Below, piece after piece: positions 1 to 6,738 of a stretch of 29,787 nt of DNA (position 1 is the stretch's first letter; each line of letters begins with the position of its first letter). The notes beneath the pieces are model-generated. The model ran no database searches, was not told where the DNA came from, and saw nothing but the letters and a program-made list of their open reading frames with translations. Source of the stretch: a virus; IMG/VR virus record IMGVR_UViG_3300025872_000216, positions 1 through 29,787 of that record; one strand, 5' to 3'. The position numbers and the translations under genes were made by a program.

Positions 1-148
1 CAAAATCAAATACTTTCACGGCAGTGGTGGTGGTGGTGTGGTAACCCGTGGTGCCATCAACTTGACCAGGGCTTTGGAGATGTATGAGGACTTCGATGTG
101 TTCACGATGGGTCACATCCACGAGAATGCTGCCAGAAATGATGTGCGT
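1..148. repeat. Terminal direct repeat, left copy
   Basis: The first 148 bases recur at the right end (29640-29787). The only difference is position 22 (C here, A at 29661), the third base of a glycine codon (GGC/GGA). The reading frame of the metallophosphoesterase continues across the join. This indicates a circular or terminally redundant phage genome assembled with overlapping ends. A true physical terminal repeat cannot be separated from an assembly overlap by sequence alone. Confidence 0.95.
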
Positions 149-388
149 GACACCGTTACCTTCCATTCCAAGACTGGATATCGACACCAACACAAAGACA
201 TCCATCTCATGCTCACTGGTACATATAAAGAAGAGTATGGTGATGGCTCCAAAGGATGGCACGTTGAGCGTGGTGCTCCGGTCAAGCCAACTGGAGGGCG
301 TATCCTCACCATTGAGTGTGGAAGATATATCGATGACAACGTGAAAAAAACTGCCAAGTCTATCGACTCAATCAAATTTCCTTTGTAA
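1..388 (+). CDS. Calcineurin-like metallophosphoesterase, C-terminal part (gene continues from 29149)
   Basis: This is the 3' part of the phosphoesterase that begins at 29149; joined across the circle the protein is about 292 residues. The frame here starts at base 2, and the stop is TAA at 386-388. In joined numbering it carries the late metal-ligand motifs FHG (His170) followed by a run of four glycines, and GHIHE (His202, His204). The family hydrolyses phosphomonoesters or phosphodiesters using two metal ions; the substrate here is unknown. Bases 1-148 duplicate the window's right end, so this is one gene, not two. A strong terminator follows at 421-444. Confidence 0.9.
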   Translation, partial: KIKYFHGSGGGGVVTRGAINLTRALEMYEDFDVFTMGHIHENAARNDVRDTVTFHSKTGYRHQHKDIHLMLTGTYKEEYGDGSKGWHVERGAPVKPTGGRILTIECGRYIDDNVKKTAKSIDSIKFPL

Positions 389-420
389 TTTAGTACCGTA
401 TTCATAATACGTTGTTTTAG

Positions 421-444
421 GGGAGCTTTCGGGCTCCCTTTTTT
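421..444 (+). terminator. Rho-independent terminator after the phosphoesterase
   Basis: GGGAGC (421-426) pairs with GCTCCC (433-438) around a six-base loop, followed directly by six T (439-444). It lies about 30 nt after the phosphoesterase stop and closes the lysis/late transcript before the early promoter region. Confidence 0.9.
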
Positions 445-504
445 GTTGCAAAATAAGGGTAAAACCTTACACTCCAAAAAAAAAGTTTAAAAAAATGTTC
501 ATAA

Positions 505-538
505 TTTGTAACATATTTGCAAATGTTGCGTATATTCG
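505..538 (+). promoter_or_regulatory. Bacteroidota-type promoter for the first early operon
   Basis: TTTG (505-508) and TATATTCG (531-538) match the Bacteroidota -33/-7 pattern TTTG...TAnnTTTG, with a 22-bp spacer, one longer than usual. A perfect 10-bp palindrome ATTTGCAAAT (515-524) sits inside the spacer and could be an operator. The predicted start is near 545, giving a short A-rich leader before the ATG at 560. The promoter at 6167-6200 shares the GCGTATATT core and has a similar leader. Confidence 0.6.
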
Positions 539-559
539 CAGAAACAAAAACAATTTATT

Positions 560-745
560 ATGGACAAAGAACAAATTTTAGAACTAATTAGAGCCACAGA
601 AGCTGAACTCTACAAGGAATTGCTTGAATGTTATCAGTATCGTGATGCAAGGGATGCAAAAGATGCGGCTATATTCAGAGCATCGGCTGCTTGGTTTTCT
701 ATCAATCAACTACTTGAAAAAATCGAAGAGCATGAAAACAATTAA
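560..745 (+). CDS. Small hypothetical protein, first early gene
   Basis: A 61-residue acidic, mostly helical protein with no cysteine-knuckle, membrane or known domain signature; I do not recognise it. The start at 560 follows a promoter and an A-rich leader ending ACAATTTATT, nearly the same as the leader before the ERF gene at 6220. The next gene begins 14 nt before this stop, so the two are probably translationally coupled. As the first gene of the operon it may be expressed immediately after infection, but nothing in the sequence fixes its function. Confidence 0.65.
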   Translation: MDKEQILELIRATEAELYKELLECYQYRDARDAKDAAIFRASAAWFSINQLLEKIEEHENN

Positions 746-962
746 ATTCCTATTCCAAGACCTCAACCAAGATGAGCGTCAGATTCTTGGCAGTGGCATC
801 GTGTTTATTTTGGGTGCTGCTTTCTTTGTGTACTTACTCGATACAGCCACAACGCATCGAGCAGAGGTTCAGCAAAAGACAGAAGTGAAGCAGAGCTATG
901 AACTCCCAGCTTCATATGGCAAATATTCAAATCGAATCTACAATGAAAAATACGGAAAGTAA
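732..962 (+). CDS. Small single-pass membrane protein
   Basis: A 76-residue protein. I chose the ATG at 732 rather than the upstream in-frame ATG at 624 because 732 gives a 14-nt overlap with the previous gene and a sensible N-terminus. Residues about 20-38 form one hydrophobic segment (GIVFILGAAFFVYLL core) followed by a polar, Gln/Lys/Tyr-rich tail. Function unknown. Small early membrane proteins of phages often alter the host envelope or exclude other phages, but that is only a general possibility here. Confidence 0.6.
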   Translation: MKTIKFLFQDLNQDERQILGSGIVFILGAAFFVYLLDTATTHRAEVQQKTEVKQSYELPASYGKYSNRIYNEKYGK

Positions 963-1260
963 ATATTGGTTTTCAGAGTTATCATCTGACATCGCAACCC
1001 ACACCATCATCGTTGAAGTTTACACCCGACAAGATGATGAGAAAATCGGAGAAATAGAATTAATTTATAACTATAACAAAAACAACAACTATGAAGAATG
1101 GACAATTGAATCAACAGACTGGGACAAAGAGCTCACCCTTAAAGAATGCGATGACGCAATGCAAGAGCTTATTGACAACGCAACCGAAAACTTCCACGAG
1201 TTCGCCTTCGAGTGCTACCACTATGACCCGAGAGATGATGAGTTTAGTTGGTTCATTTAA
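943..1260 (+). CDS. Hypothetical acidic protein
   Basis: About 105 residues from the ATG at 943; in-frame ATGs at 916 and 898 would add 9 or 15 residues. I prefer 943 because overlaps in this operon are short and the codons before it mainly read the previous gene in another frame. The protein is rich in Asp, Glu, Asn and aromatic residues (a YNYNKNNNYEEW stretch, a C-terminal DDEFSWFI). It ends in helices with many acidic residues. No family is recognised. Confidence 0.6.
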   Translation: MKNTESKYWFSELSSDIATHTIIVEVYTRQDDEKIGEIELIYNYNKNNNYEEWTIESTDWDKELTLKECDDAMQELIDNATENFHEFAFECYHYDPRDDEFSWFI

Positions 1261-1345
1261 CAAGTACCAGATTGACCGATTCTGGACATCATTCAACCAC
1301 GATCTATACAACAGAATTTGTGAAATTAAAATGACAGAGATATGA
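1223..1345 (+). CDS. Very small hypothetical protein
   Basis: A 40-residue frame starting inside the end of the previous gene (overlap 38 nt) and ending in an ATGA overlap with the next start at 1342. ATGs at 1235 and 1238 are alternative starts. It contains aromatic and basic residues (KYQIDRFWTSFNHDLYNRI). It fills an otherwise empty gap between two coupled genes, the main reason to call it. Function unknown. Confidence 0.4.
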   Translation: MTREMMSLVGSFNKYQIDRFWTSFNHDLYNRICEIKMTEI

Positions 1346-1488
1346 GATTCAAACTAACATACCAAGTCGGCAAGCAAGTGGTCCAGGAGTGGCTATTTGT
1401 TTCAAAATCACTCGCATACTGGCAGAAGTCAGTGCTGATGAATTCCGGAAGCTATAACATGGGTAAATTTAAAGTGACACCGTTATGA
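1342..1488 (+). CDS. Small hypothetical protein upstream of the methyltransferase
   Basis: A 48-residue protein (starts MRFKLTYQVGKQ, ends GKFKVTPL). Its ATG overlaps the previous stop as ATGA, and its own stop overlaps the methyltransferase ATG as ATGA, so it is tightly coupled on both sides. It is basic and likely mostly beta. No family is recognised. The double ATGA coupling supports it being a real gene despite its size. Confidence 0.6.
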   Translation: MRFKLTYQVGKQVVQEWLFVSKSLAYWQKSVLMNSGSYNMGKFKVTPL

Positions 1489-2129
1489 AAGTAACCGATA
1501 AAATAACAATAACAAACGAGGACAATATGCAGTTAATGGCTCGTTATCCTGACAACTATTTCGACTTGGCCATTGTTGACCCACCTTATGGAATTGGAGC
1601 CAACAAAATGACACTTGGAAATGGAAAGAAAAAGATTTATAGAGGTCAAAATGATTGGGATAATTCAATCCCAAATAAGGAATATTTTGATGAATTAAAA
1701 AGAGTTTCAAAAAATCAAATTATTTGGGGAGGAAATTATATGACTGAATTTTTAGCTCCAACTTCATCTTGGTTGTTTTGGGACAAAGGAACTGGTGAAA
1801 ATGACTTTGCAGATGGTGAACTTGCTTGGACAAGTATTGGTGGAGCATTAAGAAAAATCAACAAGTCTTGGGTAGGTGCTAATGCTAAAGATGAATGTGA
1901 ACGCTTGCATCCAACACAAAAACCAATTTATTTGTATGGTTGGTGCTTAAAAAAGTACGCAAAGCAAGGCGACAAAATACTCGACACTCATCTTGGCTCA
2001 GGCAGTATTGCAATAGCTTGCCACGACTACGGATTCGAGTTGACTGCTTGCGAGCTGGACTCCGAATACTATGAAAAAGCAATTCAAAGAATTAAGAACC
2101 ACACGAACCAAACAAACTTATTTTTATGA
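1485..2129 (+). CDS. Beta-class DNA methyltransferase (N6-adenine or N4-cytosine), orphan
   Basis: A 214-residue protein that transfers a methyl group from S-adenosylmethionine to DNA. Catalytic motif IV DPPY is at residues 32-35, HPTQKP at 142-147 and the cofactor loop DTHLGSGS at 167-174, followed by the acidic ACELD (Glu190). Motif IV before motif I is the beta-class order. It is short for the class, so the target-recognition region is small and the target site cannot be read from sequence. No restriction enzyme lies nearby, so a role in protection from host restriction or in regulation is likely. Codons in the middle (about 1600-1960) are more AT-rich than at both ends, suggesting a mosaic. 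Confidence 0.9.
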   Translation: MKVTDKITITNEDNMQLMARYPDNYFDLAIVDPPYGIGANKMTLGNGKKKIYRGQNDWDNSIPNKEYFDELKRVSKNQIIWGGNYMTEFLAPTSSWLFWDKGTGENDFADGELAWTSIGGALRKINKSWVGANAKDECERLHPTQKPIYLYGWCLKKYAKQGDKILDTHLGSGSIAIACHDYGFELTACELDSEYYEKAIQRIKNHTNQTNLFL

Positions 2130-2542
2130 CAATCCAAGACCTAATTGACGAAGTCAAGCAAGAAATCGAGGCAAGAGACCTGGCGTATCGCCATGGAGCC
2201 AACAACCGCATGAGATACAAAGTGTATCAGAAATACTACCTCATGCACTATTTGAGAAAGCATAAACTAACGCTCCAAGAGATTGGCAATCTATTCGGTC
2301 TGAAGCACTGCACTGTGTTATATGGAGCGCAGCAAGCTGAATGGTTGAAAAAAGATAGGCTATTCCTGAAGATGACTGATGACCTACGCCAGAAATTTGA
2401 GAAATACACCGCACTCAACTACCCCATCACAAGAAATCTCATCCATGATGTGATGCAATGCAGCGCATATTGGGAGCTCAAAAAGATACAGACTGACATC
2501 AAGCGAGGGGTGTATGGTGAGTTCACAAGCGTGACGGAATGA
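2126..2542 (+). CDS. DnaA domain IV-like DNA-binding protein
   Basis: A 138-residue protein. Residues about 43-72 (LRKHKLTLQEIGNLFGLKHCTVLYGAQQ) resemble the C-terminal DNA-binding domain of DnaA, whose signature is an IGxxFGxRxHTTVxxA-like helix-turn-helix. The ATPase domain of DnaA is absent, so it cannot be a full initiator on its own. It starts in an ATGA overlap with the methyltransferase and is followed directly by the repeat-rich intergenic region 2530-2695. That placement suggests it binds there as an origin-recognition or regulatory protein (inference). Confidence 0.65.
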   Translation: MTIQDLIDEVKQEIEARDLAYRHGANNRMRYKVYQKYYLMHYLRKHKLTLQEIGNLFGLKHCTVLYGAQQAEWLKKDRLFLKMTDDLRQKFEKYTALNYPITRNLIHDVMQCSAYWELKKIQTDIKRGVYGEFTSVTE

Positions 2543-2695
2543 CGATTGCTCTATTGTACCGATTACTGGACAGATGGCAAAAAAAACAAGAGTGAAAAAT
2601 TTTTGAGAGCGTCATCGTCACGAAATTAGTTAAAATACAGGTATTCAGTAATTTAGCATTTTTCACATCGTCACGCTTTGTCATTTAGCGTCACG
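2530..2695. repeat. CGTCACG iteron-like sites; candidate origin or operator region
   Basis: CGTCACG occurs at 2616-2622, 2669-2675 and 2689-2695, and inverted (CGTGACG) at 2530-2536. Two of the direct copies are followed by pyrimidine-rich (C/T)TTTG, and the inverted copy reads CGTCACGCTT on the other strand. An inverted repeat GTGAAAAAT (2592-2600)/ATTTTTCAC (2658-2666) and an AAAAATTTTT tract (2596-2605) lie among them, and the flank 2701-2750 is AT-rich. The region sits between a DnaA-like gene and the primase operon. Confidence 0.55.
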
Positions 2696-2753
2696 TTTTG
2701 AACAAAAAAATATAAAGTTATTAACAAATGCAACCATTTCAACACTCATTCGT

Positions 2754-2761
2754 TATATTTG
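2754..2761 (+). promoter_or_regulatory. Bacteroidota -7 promoter element for the leader RNA
   Basis: TATATTTG is a perfect match to TAnnTTTG. No good TTTG was found 19-21 bp upstream, so the -33 half is weak and may need an activator, for example the DnaA-like protein binding the adjacent repeats. The predicted start is near 2767, exactly where the RNA structure begins. Confidence 0.55.
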
Positions 2762-2766
2762 TAACT

Positions 2767-2857
2767 GGTTCGGTCTCACATTATAGAACCTAAAGGTATT
2801 ATTGAAGCCTTATAATGAAATCGAAGTGAGACCCGATGGATTTATGAGGCTTTTTTT
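2767..2857 (+). ncRNA. Structured leader or small RNA with alternative terminator fold
   Basis: Fold 1: GGTCTCAC (2772-2779) and ATTATA (2780-2785) pair with GTGAGACC (2826-2833) and TATAAT (2811-2816), a 14-bp interrupted helix. That whole segment is also the loop of GGTTC (2767-2771)/GAACC (2786-2790), so a pseudoknot is possible. Fold 2: AAGCCTTAT (2805-2813) pairs with ATGAGGCTT (2844-2852), nine pairs with one G-T, running into seven T (2851-2857). The two folds exclude each other, as in an attenuator. The HNH and primase genes lie downstream with no other promoter seen. It could instead be a free-standing small RNA. Confidence 0.5.
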
Positions 2858-2875
2858 ATTACTTAAATTTTACAT

Positions 2876-3352
2876 ATGGTAGAAATTTGGAAAGATATCC
2901 CAGGATTTTTGGAATATCAAGTCAGTAATCTTGGGAGAGTAAAATCATTTAAAGGGCGAAATATAAAATTATTAAAGCCACAAACAAGAGTAAAAGGATA
3001 TAAATGTGTGTGCTTATCAAATGAAACAGATAAAAAACTTATAGATATTCATCGATTAGTATTGATGGCTTTTGTTGGTATGCCTCCAGAAGGTAAAGAA
3101 TGCGACCACATCAACAGAGTCAGAGATGACAATCGTCTTGAGAATTTGAGATGGGTCACCAAAGTAGAAAACGAGGCTAATAAATTAAAAAAATTTCCGA
3201 GTTATGTGAAAATAAATAATAATAGAAATAAGAAATATAGAGTTCAATTAAGGATAAATAAAAAAGATATTCATTTCGGATCGTTCTCTACTTTAGAGGA
3301 AGCAGAAAATAAAATAAAACAACTAAAAAATGAGTACAGTATCAGTATTTAA
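2876..3352 (+). CDS. Free-standing HNH homing endonuclease (NUMOD4-HNH-AP2 type)
   Basis: A 158-residue protein. Residues 3-25 (EIWKDIPGFLEYQVSNLGRV) are a NUMOD4 motif. Residues about 59-98 hold the HNH core (HRLVLMAF, CDHINRVRDDNRLENLRW) with His59, Asp77-His78 and Asn90. Residues 108-150 look like an AP2-type DNA-binding domain (YRVQLRINKKDIHFGSFSTLEEA). Such enzymes nick or cut a specific site and spread their own gene. The codons are far more AT-rich than those of the neighbours, a sign of recent arrival. It overlaps the primase start by 23 nt and lies right after the structured leader. Confidence 0.9.
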   Translation: MVEIWKDIPGFLEYQVSNLGRVKSFKGRNIKLLKPQTRVKGYKCVCLSNETDKKLIDIHRLVLMAFVGMPPEGKECDHINRVRDDNRLENLRWVTKVENEANKLKKFPSYVKINNNRNKKYRVQLRINKKDIHFGSFSTLEEAENKIKQLKNEYSISI

Positions 3353-5732
3353 AAACCTATTCAATACCAAGGAGACACCATTTTCTCTGTCCATTCACGA
3401 GGTTTACAACCGCATAAAGCACGGCAACCCCGAGCTCATCAAAAAAGTATCAACCATACGATCACTGGAGAAGGCTGACCCCGAGCATGACCGCCTCAAG
3501 TCATCACTCAATGCCATCATGTTCAATGGTACCTTCACCGAGCGAAATGACAGCAGTCTGGTCGAGCATTCAGGTCTGTGCATCCTGGACTTCGACCAAT
3601 ATCCAACCAAAAAGAAAATGATGGAGGAACGCAAGCGGCTAATTGCTGACCCCCATGTGATGATGGTGTTCACCTCACCAAGTGGTAATGGACTCAAGGC
3701 TGTCATCAGAATCCCAAAGTCGGACAAGGTTGAGCACAAGCGCAGATTTACTGCATTCGGCAAGTACTTCCAGAGTGAATATTTCGATACAAAGAACAGC
3801 AACGTCAGTCGAGTCTGTTTTGAATCCTATGACCCGGATATTTATTTCAATGAGTTCTGCCAGGTATTTGAAGGCATCGAGCAAGACCAGGGATTCAGCT
3901 ACACAGAGCGCACTCCAATCTGCATCCTATCCGATGAGGACAAAATAATCAGCTTGATTGAACGATTCGACCATGGATGTCAATTCGAGGAGGGCAGTCG
4001 CAATGAATTTGTGTTTAAATTAGCAGCAGTTCTCTGCGAGTATGGCATTGGGAAGGATACGGCAGAACAGTACATCTGGACCAAGTATGCTCAAGGCTCC
4101 AGCTTCAGCGAGCAAGAGATGGTCACAACCATTCGCTCGGCTTACAAAAAAGCCTCCTACGGCATCAAATACTTTGAGGACAAGGATACATTCCAAAGAG
4201 TGCGTCAAAAGCTCAAGAGCGGCATCGCAGACGATGACATCAAGAAACAACTGAACGTGCGAGAAGATGTCATTGAGGACATCAAGAAAGAGATTCAGAC
4301 CGGTGATGATATCTTTTGGTCGGTCAATGAGAAAGGCACAATCACAATCAAGCCATCCAACTACTCTGAATTTCTGGTCAAGAACGGATTCAATAAGTAC
4401 TATCCAGAGAATGCAGAGAAGCCAACCTTTGTGAGAGTCAAAGAGAACAAGGTTCGAATCTCATCAGCGGAGCAAATCAAGGACTTTGTGCTGAACTATC
4501 TGCAAAGCAAGGGTGAGATGGATGTATGGAACTACTGCTCCAGGAACGCATTTCTCTTCAATGAGAACTTCATCAATATGATTGACAGCATCAACATACT
4601 GATGCTTCAGGATAGCAAGGATGCATCGTATATCCCATTCAAGAATGGAGTGGCAAAGATATCCAAGAATAAAGTGGAGCTCAAGAGTTACATCGATGTC
4701 GATGGCTACATTTGGGAGAATCAAATCATCGAGCGAGATTTCACGCTGCTGGATGACTGCACCAATGACTTCAAAGATTTCGTCAGCAAGGTATCAGCAG
4801 ATGATAGAGGCAGAATCAATGCGCTTGAGACAACGCTCGGCTACCTCATGCACACCTTCAAGGATAAGACTGACCAGAAAGCAATCATCTTCAATGACCA
4901 AGAAATCGATGACAACCCGAATGGAGGGTCAGGCAAATCACTCATGTTGGCTGCACTTGGCAATCTGCGCAGAGTGGTCAAGATAGATGGCAAGAGCTTC
5001 AATCCATCCAAGTCTGATTTCGTTTATCAGCGAGTAAACCTGGACACGCAGATTCTGGCATTCGATGATGTGCGTAAAGCATTCGACTTCGAGCAGCTCT
5101 TCAGCCTCATCACCGAGGGAATTACCGTGAATCGCAAGAATAAGGATGAGATATTTATCCCATTCAACCGATCACCAAAGATTGTCATCACAACCAACTA
5201 TGTAATCAGTGGTGCTGGCTCTTCTCATGACCGCAGACGTCACGAGCTGGAGTTCTATCAGTACTTTCATAGCAAGCGCAGCCCACTCGATGAGTATGGT
5301 CGGCTCTTATTCGACTCCTGGGCCGATGAAGATTGGTTGAAGTTCGACAACTACATGGTCAAGAACCTTCAGAAGTACCTGACAAATGGATTGATGAAAT
5401 CCATCAGCATCAACGCAGATGCCAAGCGACTCATTCAGGCAACGTGCAAGGATTTCTTTGATTGGGTGGAGGAAGGCAACCTCGCTCTTGATGTGTACCA
5501 CTACAATGGAAGCAAGATTCAAGAATTCACCTCCGAGTTCACCTCATTCAAAGAGCTCGAGCCACGTAGATTCCTCAAATGGGTGCAATCGTATGCTGAT
5601 TATAAAGGCTACAACATCACCAAAGGACGCAATCACAACGGAAGATACTTCATTCTTGATTCGGGAAATCCCAAGCCGACTCCAGAATCTGATGATATTT
5701 GGGATGAGTTAAATGAAAAAGCAAAACAATGA
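3330..5732 (+). CDS. Primase-helicase with VirE_N-type N-terminus and P-loop ATPase C-terminus
   Basis: An 800-residue replication protein. Residues about 1-175 resemble the VirE N-terminal/BT4734-like domain (HSGLCILDFDQYP, VFTSPSGNGLKAVIRI), commonly fused to primases and helicases in Bacteroidota mobile DNA. Residues about 215-290 look like a primase C-terminal helical domain. The C-terminal half is a P4/D5-like helicase of the DUF5906 type: Walker A GGSGKS at 532-537, Walker B ILAFDD at 575-580, and a sensor-like IVITTNY. It probably unwinds DNA and makes primers at the fork. No separate DNA polymerase was found, so host polymerase is presumably used. It is followed by the VRR-NUC gene in an ATGA overlap. 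Confidence 0.85.
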   Translation: MSTVSVFKNLFNTKETPFSLSIHEVYNRIKHGNPELIKKVSTIRSLEKADPEHDRLKSSLNAIMFNGTFTERNDSSLVEHSGLCILDFDQYPTKKKMMEERKRLIADPHVMMVFTSPSGNGLKAVIRIPKSDKVEHKRRFTAFGKYFQSEYFDTKNSNVSRVCFESYDPDIYFNEFCQVFEGIEQDQGFSYTERTPICILSDEDKIISLIERFDHGCQFEEGSRNEFVFKLAAVLCEYGIGKDTAEQYIWTKYAQGSSFSEQEMVTTIRSAYKKASYGIKYFEDKDTFQRVRQKLKSGIADDDIKKQLNVREDVIEDIKKEIQTGDDIFWSVNEKGTITIKPSNYSEFLVKNGFNKYYPENAEKPTFVRVKENKVRISSAEQIKDFVLNYLQSKGEMDVWNYCSRNAFLFNENFINMIDSINILMLQDSKDASYIPFKNGVAKISKNKVELKSYIDVDGYIWENQIIERDFTLLDDCTNDFKDFVSKVSADDRGRINALETTLGYLMHTFKDKTDQKAIIFNDQEIDDNPNGGSGKSLMLAALGNLRRVVKIDGKSFNPSKSDFVYQRVNLDTQILAFDDVRKAFDFEQLFSLITEGITVNRKNKDEIFIPFNRSPKIVITTNYVISGAGSSHDRRRHELEFYQYFHSKRSPLDEYGRLLFDSWADEDWLKFDNYMVKNLQKYLTNGLMKSISINADAKRLIQATCKDFFDWVEEGNLALDVYHYNGSKIQEFTSEFTSFKELEPRRFLKWVQSYADYKGYNITKGRNHNGRYFILDSGNPKPTPESDDIWDELNEKAKQ

Positions 5733-6187
5733 CACCACAACACCGAAAAATCCTAAAAGATTTACAATTGAAGCACAAAATGGAAAAGTATCCAACCATC
5801 CCACCACACCTCATCGCCCTGGACCAATGGAATGACAACTCCGCCAATGCACTGACCAAGTCAATCATCGCATTCCTTCAGTTCAGCGGATGCCAAGCGG
5901 AGCGAATCAATACCATGGGAGTCTATCGAAAGAAATACCGCACAGATGGAGTCGCCATCGGTGGGCAGTGGACCAAGGGAACCGGCACACCAGGCTCGGC
6001 AGATATCTCCGCAACGATCAAGGGACGTTCTGTTAAGATTGAGGTCAAGTATGGCAAGGATAGACAGTCTGAAGCGCAGAAAGCATACCAGAAAGCCATT
6101 GAAGAGGCTGGTGGTGTGTATGTTATTGCAAAAGATTTTGAAGGATTCTTGAAATTTTATGAGCAATTTTGTGAATCAATCAAATAA
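5729..6187 (+). CDS. VRR-NUC family nuclease (PD-(D/E)XK fold)
   Basis: A 152-residue protein. Residues 88-107 (TPGSADISATIKGRSVKIEVK) carry the catalytic pattern: Asp92, then Glu105-Val-Lys107, with a Gln around 114-117 in the next helix. This is the compact virus-type replication-repair nuclease, thought to cut branched DNA such as Holliday junctions. It is coupled to the primase-helicase by ATGA, consistent with resolving replication or recombination intermediates before packaging. The N-terminal 60 residues are less typical and may bind DNA. The ERF promoter overlaps its 3' end. Confidence 0.85.
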   Translation: MTPQHRKILKDLQLKHKMEKYPTIPPHLIALDQWNDNSANALTKSIIAFLQFSGCQAERINTMGVYRKKYRTDGVAIGGQWTKGTGTPGSADISATIKGRSVKIEVKYGKDRQSEAQKAYQKAIEEAGGVYVIAKDFEGFLKFYEQFCESIK

Positions 6188-6200
6188 AAGCGTATATTTA
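6167..6200 (+). promoter_or_regulatory. Bacteroidota-type promoter for the recombination operon
   Basis: TTTTG (6167-6171) is separated by 21 bp from TATATTTA (6193-6200), a near-perfect TTTG-N21-TAnnTTTG arrangement. The predicted start is near 6207, leaving a short leader ending CAATATATT before the ATG at 6220. The shared GCGTATATT core and leader link it to the promoter at 505-538. Confidence 0.7.
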
Positions 6201-6219
6201 CAACTCAAAACAATATATT

Positions 6220-6738
6220 ATGACTACAAAGAAAGCAGAGCCAATGAACATTTGGCAAAAATTACACGCTGCCAAGCAGCAGATTGGAAAGGTTGCAAAG
6301 AATGCAACGAATCCACATTTCAAAAAGAGCTATGCTGACATCAATGCGCTGCTCACAACGGTGGAGCCAATCCTCCACGAGCATGGACTGCTTCTATTGC
6401 AGCCAGTGGTGGGCAATGATGTGGTGACTCGTATCATCGACATCGATTCTGGTGAGGTAATCGAATCATTCATGAGCCTTCCAGTCATCACAGACCCACA
6501 AAAGGTGCTCGCTGCCGTCACTTACTTCCGTAGAGGTACATTGCAGTCACTGCTCTCACTTCAAGCTGTGGACGATGATGGCAACACAGCGGCTGCTGCT
6601 CCTCAAGGCAAGCCAACAATCAATGCAGAGCGATTCAAATCAGCACTCGAAGCAATTGAAGCTGGCAAGTATACAGCAGAACAGTTGAATTCCAACTATT
6701 CACTAACTGAAGTACAACTCAAAGCTCTCGCATTATGA
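6220..6738 (+). CDS. ERF-family single-strand annealing recombinase
   Basis: A 172-residue protein. Residues 10-115 match the ERF pattern: NIWQKLHAAKQQIGKVAKNATNPHFKKSYADINALL, then a GLLLLQPV strand, then the TYFRRGTLQSLL helix. ERF proteins form rings that anneal complementary single strands and promote phage recombination and end repair. The C-terminal 50 residues form a small helical tail, possibly a partner-binding domain. The gene starts its own transcript, and an exonuclease gene overlaps its stop (ATGA at 6735), the usual pairing of annealing protein and nuclease. Confidence 0.85.
   Translation: MTTKKAEPMNIWQKLHAAKQQIGKVAKNATNPHFKKSYADINALLTTVEPILHEHGLLLLQPVVGNDVVTRIIDIDSGEVIESFMSLPVITDPQKVLAAVTYFRRGTLQSLLSLQAVDDDGNTAAAAPQGKPTINAERFKSALEAIEAGKYTAEQLNSNYSLTEVQLKALAL

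Noticed and set aside
112-477. Open frame on the minus strand opposite the phosphoesterase end
   Set aside because: It is a shadow of the metallophosphoesterase frame and runs through the terminator at 421-444.
2772-2833. tRNA-like look: an acceptor-like GGTCTCA/TGAGACC pairing
   Set aside because: Only 62 nt between the ends, no T-arm with TTCRA, no anticodon arm and no CCA-like end; it fits a leader fold with terminator better.
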